A stretch of 64,000 bases of DNA from the NCBI GenBank assembly GCA_900119625.1, contig FPKD01000009.1, forward strand, positions 40,549-104,548, given 5' to 3'. This DNA comes from Olsenella sp. kh2p3. Lineage in GTDB: Bacteria; Actinomycetota; Coriobacteriia; Coriobacteriales; Atopobiaceae. Each line of letters begins with the position of its first letter. Within the stretch, counting starts at the first letter, position 1. Shown piece by piece: positions 1 to 9,435 of this stretch. The notes below the pieces were generated by a model. The model was not told where the DNA came from. It made no database searches and saw nothing but the letters and a program-made list of their open reading frames with translations. Both the position numbers and the translations under genes were made by a program.

Positions 1-11
1 CTCGCCATGCG

Positions 12-1136
12 CTAGGCCTCCACGTCGGCGAAGGCGCCGTCCATCTTGAAGCCGTCCCAGGAGGGCACGCCCGTGTAGGTCATGACCTCCTCAGTACCCT
101 CGAGCGCGCGCACGGCGCCGGCAGCGGCGCCCTCCATCTCGAAGTCGCCCGCGTACACGTAGACCGGGGCAATCCAGCTCACGCGAGCCGTGACGTAGTC
201 AACAAAGCGCTGGTCGTGGGACACGCCGCCGGTGAGCACGACACCGTCGACCTTGCCCTCGAGGGCGGCCGCAAAGGCGCCGATCTGCTTGGCGGTCTGG
301 TAGGCCATGGCCTCGAAGACAATGCGCGCCCACTCGTCGCCCGCGTCAATGCGCGCGTCTATCTCCTGCGCGTCATCGGTGCCGAGAAGGCCCTTGAGTC
401 CGCCGGTCTTGCCAATGACACCCATGACCTCTTTCTTGTCGTGCTCGCCCGAGAAGGCAAGGGCGGCAATGGGCTTGGCGGGCACGTCGCCGGAGCGGTT
501 GGGGGCAAACGGTCCCGAGCCCTCGAGCACGTCGTTTGTGTCGACCATGCGGCCGTGCTCGTGCGCCGCCACCGAAAGGCCGCCTCCCACGTGCGCCACG
601 ATTACGTTGACCTCGTCGTAGCTCTTGCCGAGAGACGCCGCGCAGCGGATGGCGCACTCCTTCTGGTTGAGGCAGTGCACGTGGCTCTTGCGGTAGACGC
701 CGGGGTAGCCGGTGATGCGGGCCACGTCCTCGAGCTCGTCGGTGTCAGGCTGGTTGACCGCGAAGGCGGGCTTGCCGCAGCGGCCAGCCAGGTCAAAGAG
801 GATGGGTGCGCCGAGAATGGCGGGGTGGTTCATGCCGCAGTTGAGCACGTGCTCGCAGACCTTCTCGTCAATGCGGAAGATGCCGCCCTTGGTGGGGCCC
901 ATGCCGCCGCAGTAGCCCGAGAAGGCGTCGATGCTCTCAAGCGCGATGCCCGCGGCGTCGAGCGCGTCGAGCACGGTCTTCGTGCGGAACTCCAGCTGGT
1001 CGGCCGCACGGTCGAAGCCTGCAAGCACGGCGGGGTCGTGGCGGACGTTCTCCCGCATGAGGGTCTTCTCGCCCTCGAAGACGGCCACCTTGGTGGAGGT
1101 GGAGCCGGGGGAAAGCGTGAGGATGCGATAGGTCAT
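12..1136 (-). CDS. buk: Butyrate kinase
   Basis: Cytoplasmic acyl kinase of the ASKHA fold (374 aa, the usual butyrate kinase length). It converts butyryl-phosphate plus ADP to butyrate plus ATP; branched acyl-phosphates are also possible. The phosphate-binding motif LSPGSTSTKVAVF lies near residues 7-19, the VAHVGGGLSVAAHEHGRMVD segment is near the middle, and a VVLTGGVSHD adenosine motif is near residue 300. The reading frame extends further upstream, but the ATG at 1136 is preceded by AAAGGAG at a good distance and matches the family N-terminus. It lies 58 bp downstream of the phosphotransacylase, so the two are almost certainly one operon for substrate-level phosphorylation. Acetate kinase is less likely because the sequence follows the buk rather than the ackA pattern. 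Confidence 0.93.
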   Translation of the reverse strand: MTYRILTLSPGSTSTKVAVFEGEKTLMRENVRHDPAVLAGFDRAADQLEFRTKTVLDALDAAGIALESIDAFSGYCGGMGPTKGGIFRIDEKVCEHVLNCGMNHPAILGAPILFDLAGRCGKPAFAVNQPDTDELEDVARITGYPGVYRKSHVHCLNQKECAIRCAASLGKSYDEVNVIVAHVGGGLSVAAHEHGRMVDTNDVLEGSGPFAPNRSGDVPAKPIAALAFSGEHDKKEVMGVIGKTGGLKGLLGTDDAQEIDARIDAGDEWARIVFEAMAYQTAKQIGAFAAALEGKVDGVVLTGGVSHDQRFVDYVTARVSWIAPVYVYAGDFEMEGAAAGAVRALEGTEEVMTYTGVPSWDGFKMDGAFADVEA

Positions 1137-1194
1137 GAAGTGCTCCTTTGAATTATTGCGCCCGCGCGGTGGGCGCGCGGGCGAGGCGGGCGTG

Positions 1195-2190
1195 TTATCG
1201 AGCGGAGAGGACGAGCATGGCGATGTCGCCAACCATCTCCTCGACCGAGGAGCCGCGCGAGCTGTCTGCCACGGGGCGCTTGAAGCCCGAGAGGTTGTGG
1301 CCGTAGCCCTTGCCGTGCGCGAAGATCTGGATGAGCTTCACGGCGCTGTTCGCGCAGTTGAGGTCGGGGAAGACGAGCACGTTTGCCTTGCCCGCCACGG
1401 CGCTCTCGCGCTTGACCTTCTTTGCGGCCACGGCGGGGATGATGGCGGCGTCGAGCTGGAACTCGCCGTCAAGCGCGAGGTCGGGCCTGCGGTCGCGGGC
1501 GATGGAGATGGCCTCGCGGATGCGCTCCACGCTTGCGCTTTCGCCGGAGCCGTCGGTCGAGTAGCTGATGAAGGCGCAGCGGGGCTCCCAGTCCATGAGG
1601 GCCGAGACGTTGTCGCACGCGGCGATGGCTATGGAGGCCAGCTCCTCGGCGGAGGGCTCGGGGTTGAGGCCGCAGTCGGTGAGAGCAATGACGTCACCCT
1701 CGGGGCCATCGAAGCCCGGGGTCTGGACAAGCGCCAGGATGGAGGGCACGTCCACGCCGTCGGCGAGGCCGATGATCATCTGGGCAGCCATGAGCACGTC
1801 GCCGGTGGTGTTGGTGTGGCCGCAGAACGTGCAGTCCACGTCGCCGAGCTCCTCGAGCATCATGGCGTAGTTCAGCGGGTTCTTGAGCTTGCGGCGAGCA
1901 GCCTTCGCGGAGAAGAGGCGCTCGCGCCCGGCGTTCATGTAGCGCTCGGCAAGGGCGTCCGCGGCCTCGGCGTCTGAAGTGTCGATGATGCGCATGCCCT
2001 CGGTGGAGACGCCCGCGCGCTCCGCGGTCTGTGCGATGACGTCGGCGGGGCTCACCAGGACCGGGGTCCCAATGCCGTCGTCTGCCACGCGCCTTGCCGC
2101 GAGCAGCGTGTCCTCGTTGTCGCACTCGGGCAGCGCCACCGCCTTCGGGGTCTTGCGCGCCTTCTCGATGAGCTCGTCAATAAGTGCCAT
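1195..2190 (-). CDS. Phosphate acetyl/butyryltransferase
   Basis: 331-aa enzyme of the PTA/PTB family, exchanging CoA for phosphate on an acyl-CoA to give the acyl-phosphate used by the neighbouring kinase. The C-terminal SGFKRPVADSSRGSS stretch corresponds to the conserved Pta active-site region, and ANVLVFPDLNCANSAVKL is also typical of short-form Pta. There is no N-terminal DRTGG domain, so this is the short single-domain type. By sequence it looks more like Pta than Ptb, but its partner is a butyrate kinase, so the physiological acyl group (acetyl, propionyl, butyryl or branched) cannot be decided here. The ATG at 2190 follows a GAAAAG-type ribosome site. It is probably co-transcribed with the small membrane protein 73 bp upstream. 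Confidence 0.88.
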   Translation of the reverse strand: MALIDELIEKARKTPKAVALPECDNEDTLLAARRVADDGIGTPVLVSPADVIAQTAERAGVSTEGMRIIDTSDAEAADALAERYMNAGRERLFSAKAARRKLKNPLNYAMMLEELGDVDCTFCGHTNTTGDVLMAAQMIIGLADGVDVPSILALVQTPGFDGPEGDVIALTDCGLNPEPSAEELASIAIAACDNVSALMDWEPRCAFISYSTDGSGESASVERIREAISIARDRRPDLALDGEFQLDAAIIPAVAAKKVKRESAVAGKANVLVFPDLNCANSAVKLIQIFAHGKGYGHNLSGFKRPVADSSRGSSVEEMVGDIAMLVLSAR

Positions 2191-2263
2191 GGTCTTCTCT
2201 GCCTTTCCCTTGGCCTTGTACGTGAGTGTGTGGGCTATGCTTCCGGCTTCGCCGGCGTTGCCC

Positions 2264-2662
2264 CTAGTGCTTGGACGGGATCTTGAAGAGGATGATCGAC
2301 GTCACGTAGCCGATAAGAACGAGCTGGAAGTAGGTCTGGAGCCACGTGGCGATCATCTGCGCGGGCCCAACCTGCGTTACCGCCTCGGTAAGGGAGATGA
2401 TGGTGACGAAGATCAGGTTCTCGATGAAGATGGCCAGGTACGGCCTGATCGCCTTGCCCTCAAGCCCCTTCGTGAGCGACTGCGAGATGCTCACCGTTGG
2501 GATGAGAAGCTGCGCCACGACGTTGGTCGTGAAGGCGACGCAGGTGTAGGGGTACCACGTTCCCCACTCCATGGGCGCGCCCGCGAGCAGCGTCGCACTC
2601 GTGTTGATGACAAGAGCGAGGACGATGTCGTTCACGAGCGTCCTGATGTTCCATTCGCACAT
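2264..2662 (-). CDS. Small four-helix membrane protein, unknown function
   Basis: 132-aa hydrophobic protein with about four predicted membrane segments (roughly residues 10-28, 40-60, 76-95 and 104-125) and short polar loops. I start it at the ATG at 2662, after a GGAGGGC-like ribosome site, rather than at the longer upstream frame, whose extra N-terminus is Arg/Gly-rich and unlike a real protein. I do not recognise the family. It is first in a likely operon with the phosphotransacylase and butyrate kinase and divergent from a PucR-type regulator, so a role in moving the organic acid product or its precursor is a reasonable but unproven inference. Confidence 0.6.
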   Translation of the reverse strand: MCEWNIRTLVNDIVLALVINTSATLLAGAPMEWGTWYPYTCVAFTTNVVAQLLIPTVSISQSLTKGLEGKAIRPYLAIFIENLIFVTIISLTEAVTQVGPAQMIATWLQTYFQLVLIGYVTSIILFKIPSKH

Positions 2663-2808
2663 GGGGTGCCCTCCGGTCCTTCTCGGCAAAAGTCCACCAG
2701 TTAGCGTACGGCGGACCCCCTCTGCCTCCCATGGAACGCGCACCAAATTACTCGGTCGGAGAAGTTACTATGTTTGTGCACGAGCACAGCGCTATTTAAA
2801 GGGGACAT
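2663..2808. promoter_or_regulatory. Divergent promoter region
   Basis: This 146-bp AT-richer gap separates the leftward membrane-protein/phosphotransacylase/butyrate-kinase operon from the rightward PucR-type regulator gene. A divergent arrangement suggests that the regulator controls the operon. I see no clean long palindrome in it. The right edge carries the ribosome site AAAGGGG just before the ATG at 2809. Confidence 0.45.
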
Positions 2809-4401
2809 ATGAGGCTTCGGACCGTCCTGAACGAGTTGCCCATAACGGCTTCTTACATCCACGACGACGAGCTGCTCGAGTGGGACCTTATCGTCTCTCC
2901 CGAGTGGAACGTGGGGTCGAAGGGCGTCATCTGCCTGGGCCCCATGGCAGACTACCTTCGTGACGGTGCGTCCCAGAACGGCGATGGCATCATGCTTGTC
3001 TACGTCCAGGGAGAGCTTGGGGAGGAGTACCACAAGCCGCCGCGCAACGTGGTGTTTGTCACCGGCGAGATCTCCCCGAGCGACTTCCAGGAGGCGTTCA
3101 TGCGCCTGGTGCTCAAGAGCGGCGAGCTTGCCGTGAGGAGGGAGACCCTCTTCCGCTGTTACCTGGACTCCTACGATCTGCGGCAGTTTGCCCGCCGTGC
3201 CTCCGAGGTCATTGGCAATCCCGTGGTGATTACGAACACCGACCACAAGGTGTTGGCGACGGCAGGCGAGATACCCAGCGACCGCCCGGACATTGCGGCG
3301 ACCGTCGAGAGCGGCTACGTCTCGCAGGCGGTCGAGGACCACCTGGCGGAGTCCGGCATCCTGAGCTCCGTGAGGGGCTCTCGCCACTCGGTCATCACCA
3401 CGAACGTGGCCGACAACCTGCGCTGCGTGACCTCGATCATCTATCACCACCGCCTGGAGATGGGACGCTTCGACGCATTCGAGGTGACGCACGAGGTCAC
3501 GGGCATAGACCTCGAGCTCATCGACTACGCCACCTCGCTTGCGGGCCTCATGATTGACCGGCTGGGCGTTGCCGGGAAGCGCGTGGACATGGGCTCTTCC
3601 GTCCTCGCGGACATCCTGGCGGGCAAGTTCGAGGACAGGGACGCCGTGCGGGAGCACCTCCGCATAGCCGACGTCCCGCTCGACTGCAACTACGTGCTGC
3701 TCCGGGTGGTGGGGCAGCCCGGTGCAGGCCACGACTACTACGCCCGGGTGGGGCAGCTCGTGGGTGACGCCCTCTCTGGCAGCGTCTGGACCATCTTTGG
3801 GTCTGCGGTCATCGTGCTTGTCTCGCTTGGCGGAGCAGCTGACGGCTCCTTTGACGGCTACGAGTCCTGCGAGCGGCGAATCCTCCGTGATAGGCACTTC
3901 ATGGGCGCTCTTGAGCACAACGACATGAGGGCTTTTGTGAGCGAGCCCTTCTCCGACGCCATGCAGCTGCGTCCCCGCCTCAAGCAGTGCATCCTGCTTG
4001 ACGAGGCTGACGCCCTCGAGAGGGACTCCAACCAGCGCGTGGTCTTCTTCTGGGAGCACCGCTTCCAGGTGGTTGCTTCTGTGTTCAAGGGGCTGGGCTA
4101 CTCCGACATGCTCCTCGACAAGCGCGTGGTTGCCATGGCTCGCTACGACCGCGAGCACGGGAGCTCGTATCTGGAGACCGCCGTGATGTCGGTGCGCTTC
4201 CCGGGAAGCCCCGCCGAGGCGGCGGAGGCCCTGAGCGTGCACAGGAACACCTACTTCTACCGTGTGAACAAGATTGGTGAGCTCTTCAAGCTCGACCTCA
4301 AGGACGGCGACGACCGCCTGGCGCTCTCGTTCACGGCACGCGTCCTGGAGGCGCTCGGCGAGGACACAGTGGACGCCGGTGCCCTTCCCGAGACAAGCTG
4401 A
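2809..4401 (+). CDS. PucR/CdaR-type transcriptional regulator
   Basis: 530-aa cytoplasmic regulator. The C-terminal 60 residues carry the PucR-type helix-turn-helix (LSVHRNTYFYRVNKIGELF near residues 476-494), which is the DNA-binding end of this family. The first 450 residues form an N-terminal sensory region and a central degenerate cyclase-like region typical of CdaR/PucR proteins, but no ligand can be read from them. The ATG at 2809 follows AAAGGGGACAT. PucR-type proteins commonly activate catabolic operons for purines, sugar acids or amino acids. Here the divergent neighbour is the acyl-phosphate fermentation operon, which is the likeliest target. Confidence 0.8.
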   Translation: MRLRTVLNELPITASYIHDDELLEWDLIVSPEWNVGSKGVICLGPMADYLRDGASQNGDGIMLVYVQGELGEEYHKPPRNVVFVTGEISPSDFQEAFMRLVLKSGELAVRRETLFRCYLDSYDLRQFARRASEVIGNPVVITNTDHKVLATAGEIPSDRPDIAATVESGYVSQAVEDHLAESGILSSVRGSRHSVITTNVADNLRCVTSIIYHHRLEMGRFDAFEVTHEVTGIDLELIDYATSLAGLMIDRLGVAGKRVDMGSSVLADILAGKFEDRDAVREHLRIADVPLDCNYVLLRVVGQPGAGHDYYARVGQLVGDALSGSVWTIFGSAVIVLVSLGGAADGSFDGYESCERRILRDRHFMGALEHNDMRAFVSEPFSDAMQLRPRLKQCILLDEADALERDSNQRVVFFWEHRFQVVASVFKGLGYSDMLLDKRVVAMARYDREHGSSYLETAVMSVRFPGSPAEAAEALSVHRNTYFYRVNKIGELFKLDLKDGDDRLALSFTARVLEALGEDTVDAGALPETS

Positions 4402-4525
4402 GGGACTTTCTCGGCCAATCTTCTATGCAATTGCACAGCATTCCCGGCGATAGGCTTCTGCCATCAGGAAAGGCCGTCGCGCGGGGGCGTGGCGGAAACG
4501 CTGCGAGAGGGAAGGTTGGTGTCCC

Positions 4526-5503
4526 ATGGCAAAGGTTTTGGGCGTCTCGTTTGGAACCAAGAACGGCAACAACGACAGCATCTGCAAGGAAGCGCTGATG
4601 GGTGCCGTCGAAGAGGGCTGCGAGGTCGAGTTCATCCGCGCGATGGACCTCAACATCAAGCACTGCACGGGCTGCATCACCTGCGTGAAGATGCTCATGA
4701 GCGGCCAGGGCAACATGTGCATCCACAAGGACGACTTCGACTGGCTGTTCTTCAAGATGGCCGAGGCAGACGGCATCATCATGTGCGACCCCATCTTCGA
4801 GACGGGCGCCTCGGGCCTCTTCCACACCATCATGGACCGCTTTGGGCCGCGCATGGATACCGGCAACAACGTGATCGCTACCCAGATTGCCGAGAAGATT
4901 GCGGCTGAGGGCGGCAAGTCCAAGGCCCCCGACCCGCGCATCATCTGCCCGGGCAAGCCGGTATCCTACATTGGCATTGGCGGCTCCGACTGGGGTACGC
5001 ACGTCCAGTCCGACCACGCCATCCAGTCGATGACCCCCACCTGGAAGGTCATCGACAACGAGTGGGTGCCCTGGTCCAAGCGCGCCCTTCTCGACGACAA
5101 GGTCGTTGCCCGTGCCCATCAGATTGGCGTGAACCTCGCCCGTGCGGCCAAGGACCCCGAGCATGCCACCTACCAGGGTGCTGAGGGCGTCTGCCCGCAT
5201 TGCCACGCCAACGACTTCTACCTGGTCCCCGGCACGGACAAGGCCATCTGCTCCGTCTGCGGCCTTGAGGGCCACGTGAGCGTTGTCGACGGCAAGATCC
5301 AGGTGGAGTACCGCCACGACGAGTGCTACGACGAGCGCGGCCTCTTCCGGGCGCACGACACCGCCGAGGGCAAGCAGATCCACGGCGAGGACATTGGCCG
5401 CATGGAGGGCGAGCTCGCGCAGCTTCAGAAGGGTGACGAGTACAAGCAGCGCGTCGCTAAGTACAAGGCCTTCATCCAGCCCACGATGCCCCCGAGGGAC
5501 TAG
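4526..5503 (+). CDS. Flavodoxin-fold NAD(P)H-dependent FMN reductase-like protein with C-terminal zinc ribbon
   Basis: 325-aa protein. The N-terminal half is a flavodoxin-like FMN_red domain: VLGVSFGTKNGNND forms the phosphate loop, and CTGCITCVKMLM resembles the cysteine pair of iron-sulfur flavoproteins and related FMN reductases. Residues about 222-250 add a CPHC...CSVC rubredoxin-like zinc ribbon, followed by a charged helical tail. It probably moves electrons between NAD(P)H, FMN and a partner. It stands just upstream of the FAD-dependent reductase and its Fe-S partners, but a strong terminator separates them, so it may be its own transcript. The start is the ATG after GGGAAGG. Confidence 0.75.
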   Translation: MAKVLGVSFGTKNGNNDSICKEALMGAVEEGCEVEFIRAMDLNIKHCTGCITCVKMLMSGQGNMCIHKDDFDWLFFKMAEADGIIMCDPIFETGASGLFHTIMDRFGPRMDTGNNVIATQIAEKIAAEGGKSKAPDPRIICPGKPVSYIGIGGSDWGTHVQSDHAIQSMTPTWKVIDNEWVPWSKRALLDDKVVARAHQIGVNLARAAKDPEHATYQGAEGVCPHCHANDFYLVPGTDKAICSVCGLEGHVSVVDGKIQVEYRHDECYDERGLFRAHDTAEGKQIHGEDIGRMEGELAQLQKGDEYKQRVAKYKAFIQPTMPPRD

Positions 5504-5529
5504 CGGGCCCGCACACGGCGACTCTCCCA

Positions 5530-5580
5530 CGGCATCGCGCGTCGCGCACAGTTTTGTGCCGGGCGCGATGCCGTTCTTTT
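5530..5580 (+). terminator. Rho-independent terminator
   Basis: A perfect 11-bp stem (CGGCATCGCGC at 5530-5540 and its complement at 5563-5573) is followed by TTCTTTT. The loop contains a further small GCAC/GTGC stem. It ends the FMN reductase transcript. Confidence 0.85.
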
Positions 5581-5677
5581 GTACGGCCGCACATAGCCCG
5601 TACGGCCCGGTGCTGCGACATTACTAAGTGTCTACGTTACACAAAGCGTCTTGTTGTCCCAAACATGGAGGTATGAC

Positions 5678-7201
5678 ATGGCCAAGCAGCTTGAAACCGA
5701 CGTTGTCGTCGTTGCGGCGGGTCTCTCCGGACTCGCTGCGGCGATTTCTGCCGCGGAGAACGGCGCAAGCGTCATCGCTCTGGAAAAGGCGTCCAACACC
5801 GGCGGCGCCGCCAACATGGGCATGGGCCCCTGCGCGGCCGGCTCCCCGGTGCAGAAGGCCTCGATGATCGAGGTCACCCCTGGCGAGCTGTTCCGTCGCC
5901 ACATGTTCTATACCCACTACCAGGTTGACCCCCGCCTTGTGCGCGCGTACTACTTCAAGAGCGGCGACACCATCCAGTGGCTCATGGACATGGGCGTCAA
6001 GTTCAACTCCGTGCGCCCCGCGTTCCGCGCCCGCGAGCGCACCCGCGCTTACGCCGACGGCGAGTACACCTGGCACGTCGTCCAGCCCGAGGACGGCTCC
6101 GAGCCCGGCCCTCGCGCCGCGACCACGATGACCAAGCGCATGACCGAGCGTGCCCAGGCACTGGGCGTCGAGTTCATGTTCGAGACCCCCGGCAAGGAGC
6201 TCATCACCAACGACGAGGGCGCTGTCGTGGGCGTGAAGGCCGTCGACAAGAACGGCGAGGAAGTCGACATCACCTCCAAGGCGGTCATCGTCGCCACCGG
6301 CGGCTTTGGCGCCAACTCCAAGATGATCAAGGACCTCATCGGCTTCGACTGGGGCAAGAACCTCTACTCCTTTGCCGTGCCCGGCATGGATGGCGACGGC
6401 TTCAACATGTGCCACAAGGTGGGCGCCGGCCACACCCCTGTGACCATGGAGATGATGTACCAGCTTCCCGACAACATGAACCACTTCTACGTGGAGGGCG
6501 GCTTCCGCCAGCCCTGCTACTGGTGCGACCGCAACGGCGAGCGCTTCATGCCCGAGGACGACATCTTCAACACCACCTTCGTGGGCAACGCGATCAACCA
6601 CCTGCCCGGCAAGGTCGGCTTCTCGATCTTTGACTCCAAGATGCTCAAGCACTGGAAGAAGGACGGCCCGGACATCGTCTCCCACGTCCACCCCAAGGAC
6701 CTCTACCAGGGCTTCGAGGAGCAGTTTGCCCGCGACGAGGACACCTACCTCGACGGCGACGGCAACCACGTGATCGCCAAGGCCGACACGCTCGAGGAGC
6801 TTGCCGAGAAGATCGGCATCGACCCCGAGGGCCTCGTCAAGAACGTCGAGGAGTACAACGCCATGTGCGCCGAGGGCTGGGATTCGCTCTTCGAGAAGGA
6901 GCGCGAGTTCATGATGCCGCTTGAGAACGGCCCGTTCTACGCCTGCCGCCAGTACGTTGGCGCCTACGGTACGCTGGGTGGCGTCCTCATCAACCAGCGC
7001 ATGGAGGTCATGACCGACGAGTACAAGAAGATCCCTGGCCTGTACTGCGTGGGCACCGACGCCTGCACCATCTACGGTGACTCCTACAACTACTCCATCC
7101 CCGGCAACACGATGGGCTTCTGCCTCAACTCTGGCCGCATCGCCGGCGAGAACGCCGCTGCCCTCTCGATGGAGTCCGCGTCGGACGACGAGTGGGACTA
7201 G
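5678..7201 (+). CDS. FAD-dependent oxidoreductase, fumarate-reductase flavoprotein type
   Basis: 507-aa flavoprotein of the FAD_binding_2/fumarate reductase family. A Rossmann start (VVVVAAGLSGLAAAISAAEN, residues about 8-27) and the C-terminal YCVGTDACTIYGDSYNY to PGNTMGFCLNSGRIAGENAA region bind FAD. No signal peptide, Tat motif, FMN-binding domain or haem motif is visible, so it is a soluble cytoplasmic enzyme, unlike many exported Coriobacteriia reductases. The dinucleotide motif reads AAGLSG rather than the usual GxGxxG. Substrate is unknown (fumarate, urocanate, a steroid or an enoate). I use the ATG at 5678 behind GGAGGT. The next two genes probably supply its electrons. Confidence 0.82.
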   Translation: MAKQLETDVVVVAAGLSGLAAAISAAENGASVIALEKASNTGGAANMGMGPCAAGSPVQKASMIEVTPGELFRRHMFYTHYQVDPRLVRAYYFKSGDTIQWLMDMGVKFNSVRPAFRARERTRAYADGEYTWHVVQPEDGSEPGPRAATTMTKRMTERAQALGVEFMFETPGKELITNDEGAVVGVKAVDKNGEEVDITSKAVIVATGGFGANSKMIKDLIGFDWGKNLYSFAVPGMDGDGFNMCHKVGAGHTPVTMEMMYQLPDNMNHFYVEGGFRQPCYWCDRNGERFMPEDDIFNTTFVGNAINHLPGKVGFSIFDSKMLKHWKKDGPDIVSHVHPKDLYQGFEEQFARDEDTYLDGDGNHVIAKADTLEELAEKIGIDPEGLVKNVEEYNAMCAEGWDSLFEKEREFMMPLENGPFYACRQYVGAYGTLGGVLINQRMEVMTDEYKKIPGLYCVGTDACTIYGDSYNYSIPGNTMGFCLNSGRIAGENAAALSMESASDDEWD

Positions 7202-7224
7202 CACCTACTAGCTCGTGACTGGTT

Positions 7225-7252
7225 GCGCCCCGCTGCGTCTGCGGCGGGGCGC
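7225..7252 (+). terminator. GC-rich hairpin between reductase and Fe-S protein genes
   Basis: GCGCCCCGC (7225-7233) pairs with GCGGGGCGC (7244-7252) around an 11-base loop. Only a short T-containing tail follows (GCCGTCTT), so it may be a partial terminator or an attenuator that tunes the downstream genes rather than a full stop. Confidence 0.55.
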
Positions 7253-7290
7253 GCCGTCTTGAGAGACCATCATTGCCATTGGAGAGGGAC

Positions 7291-9435
7291 ATGATGAAGC
7301 TGACCATTGACGGAAGCGAGGTCGAGGCCGCAGAGGGCACGTCGGTGCTCGACGCTGCGCTCGATGCGGGAATCTTCATCCCGCACCTCTGCAAGCACCC
7401 CGACCTTGAGGCCGTGGGTGGCTGCAGGCTCTGCGCGGTCGAGGTGAACGGCTCCGGCCACGCCGTCCCCGCCTGCAAGACCCAGGTTGAGGAGGGCATG
7501 GTTGTTGACTCCCACGCCGCCACCGCCGACCACGTGCGCAGGATGGCTATGGAGCTCATTCTCGCCACCCACCCCTCGGACTGCACCGGCTGCCCCAAGT
7601 ACGGCGTCTGCGAGCTGCAGTCCATGTACCAGTATCTGGGAGTCTCGCCGGCGCGCTGGCGCTGCCGCGCCCGCACCGTTCCCACGGACGACTCGAACCC
7701 GCTCATCACACACATGTTCACGCGCTGCGTGCGTTGCGGCCGCTGTGTGCGTGCCTGCCGCGAGCTGCGCGGCGTTGGGGTTCTCGACTATCAGCGCACC
7801 GAGGACGGCGTGCGCATTGGCATCGACGGGGGCGTCTCACTCGAGGAGGCGGGCTGCCGCTTCTGCGGGGCCTGCGTTGAGGTGTGCCCCACGGGCTCGA
7901 TCGTGGACGTCCTGGGCCTCAACAAGCCCGAGCGCAGCCGCGAGGACAACGTGGTGCCGTGCCGCTCCGGCTGCCCCGCGCACATCGACATCCCGCGCTA
8001 CCTGCGCCACGTGAAGGCGGGGGAGTGGGAGAAGGCCACGGCCGTCGTGCGCGAGAAGGTGCCGTTCCCCGAGACCCTGGGTTCCATCTGCACGCACAAC
8101 TGCCAGGGCGAGTGCAAGCGCAACCACCTGGAGGGTCCGCTCTCCATCTGCAGGCTCAAGCGCGCTGCCGCCGTGCGTGACACGGGCGAGTGGAAGTCCC
8201 GCGTGCGCCACGAGCCGCTTACGGGCAAGCGCGTGGCCATCGTGGGCGCCGGCCCCGCTGGCCTCACCGCGGCATACTACCTGGCAGAGAAGGGCCATGC
8301 GGTCACGGTCTTCGAGGCCGAGGAACGCCCCGGCGGCCAGCTTCGCTACGGCATCCCCGCCTACCGCCTGCCCGATGAGGTTCTCGACCACGAGGTCTCG
8401 ACCATCCTCGAGGTGACGCAGGGCACAGACGAGAAGCCCCGCATCGAGCTCCGCTGCGGCGAGCGGCTGCACGACGTGAAGTCGCTTCTCGGCAGCTATG
8501 ACGCGGTGCTTGTGACGGTTGGCACCTTCGACGGAACCGTGCTCCCCATGAAGGGGCACGACCTCTCCGGCGTCATCCGCAACACCGACTTCCTCAAGGC
8601 CGCCCGCAAGGGCAACCCCATCGAGGTCAACGGCCGTGTGGTGGTTCTCGGCGGCGGAAACGTTGCCTACGACTGCGCCCGCACCGCCGTGCGCCTGGGT
8701 GCCACGAGCGTGGACGTTGCCTGCCTCGAGGCCGAGGCCGTCATGACCTCCACTCCCGAGGAGCGCGAGGAGGCGTCCGAGGAGGGCGTGGTCCTGCACG
8801 ACGCATACGCCTTCACGTCCATCAACGAGTCTGCGGAGGGCTCGGGCAAGGTTGGCTCCATCACGATCAACAAGATCGCCAAGTTCTACTTTGACGAGAA
8901 CCACCGCGCCGTGACCGAGCTCGTCGAGGGCGGTGAGCTCACGCTTCCCGCCGACTACGTGATTTTTGCTGTTGGCCAGAAGCCCGAGGACACGCGCGAC
9001 ATGGGCCTCGAGCTCACGCACGGTCCGTACGTGGTGGCAGACGCGGATCACCGCACGAGCGAGGAGGGCATCTTCGCCGCCGGTGACGCCGTGACGGGCA
9101 CCAAGTCCGTGATTGGCGCCATCGAGGGCGGCCGCGAGGCGGCGCAGTCCATCGACCGCTACCTGGGCGGCAACGGCGACATCTCCGAGGTCCTTCTCGA
9201 CGTAGACGCCCCCGAGCAGCACATTGGCCGTCCGGGTGAGCACTTCTACGATGCGCCGCTGGAGCCCGAGATTGCCCCCGCATCCGAGCGCCGCGACAAC
9301 TTCAAGCAGTACGAGTGCCCCTTCGCCGAGTCCGAGGCGGAGCGCGAGGCGTCCCGCTGCCTCCAGTGCGACCTGCGCCTGACCCTCGAGCGCCCGAAGC
9401 TGTGGAACGAGTACCCGCAAAGGAGCGCAAACTGA
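7291..9435 (+). CDS. Multi-cluster Fe-S/FAD NAD(P)H oxidoreductase (NuoG-type N-terminus fused to GltD-type module)
   Basis: 714-aa cytoplasmic electron-transfer protein. Order of modules: a plant-type [2Fe-2S] ferredoxin domain (residues 1-75, with HLCKH, GGCRLC and PACKT cysteines); a NuoG-like His-Cys segment (HPSDCTGCPKYGVCELQ); two 4Fe-4S motifs (CVRCGRCVRAC and CRFCGACVEVCPTGS); a GltD-like Fe-S region; then an FAD Rossmann fold (VAIVGAGPAGLTAAYYLAE) and an NAD(P) fold (VVVLGGGNVAYDCAR). This resembles the small subunit of glutamate synthase joined to a hydrogenase/NADH dehydrogenase front end. The start is the ATG at 7291 behind GGAGAGGG. It ends by overlapping the next gene (TGATG). 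Confidence 0.85.
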   Translation: MMKLTIDGSEVEAAEGTSVLDAALDAGIFIPHLCKHPDLEAVGGCRLCAVEVNGSGHAVPACKTQVEEGMVVDSHAATADHVRRMAMELILATHPSDCTGCPKYGVCELQSMYQYLGVSPARWRCRARTVPTDDSNPLITHMFTRCVRCGRCVRACRELRGVGVLDYQRTEDGVRIGIDGGVSLEEAGCRFCGACVEVCPTGSIVDVLGLNKPERSREDNVVPCRSGCPAHIDIPRYLRHVKAGEWEKATAVVREKVPFPETLGSICTHNCQGECKRNHLEGPLSICRLKRAAAVRDTGEWKSRVRHEPLTGKRVAIVGAGPAGLTAAYYLAEKGHAVTVFEAEERPGGQLRYGIPAYRLPDEVLDHEVSTILEVTQGTDEKPRIELRCGERLHDVKSLLGSYDAVLVTVGTFDGTVLPMKGHDLSGVIRNTDFLKAARKGNPIEVNGRVVVLGGGNVAYDCARTAVRLGATSVDVACLEAEAVMTSTPEEREEASEEGVVLHDAYAFTSINESAEGSGKVGSITINKIAKFYFDENHRAVTELVEGGELTLPADYVIFAVGQKPEDTRDMGLELTHGPYVVADADHRTSEEGIFAAGDAVTGTKSVIGAIEGGREAAQSIDRYLGGNGDISEVLLDVDAPEQHIGRPGEHFYDAPLEPEIAPASERRDNFKQYECPFAESEAEREASRCLQCDLRLTLERPKLWNEYPQRSAN

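Noticed and set aside
2701..4242. 513-codon minus-strand frame antisense to the PucR-type gene
   Set aside because: Rich in His/Val/Leu without domain motifs, and fully overlapped by a gene with a clear HTH and ribosome site.
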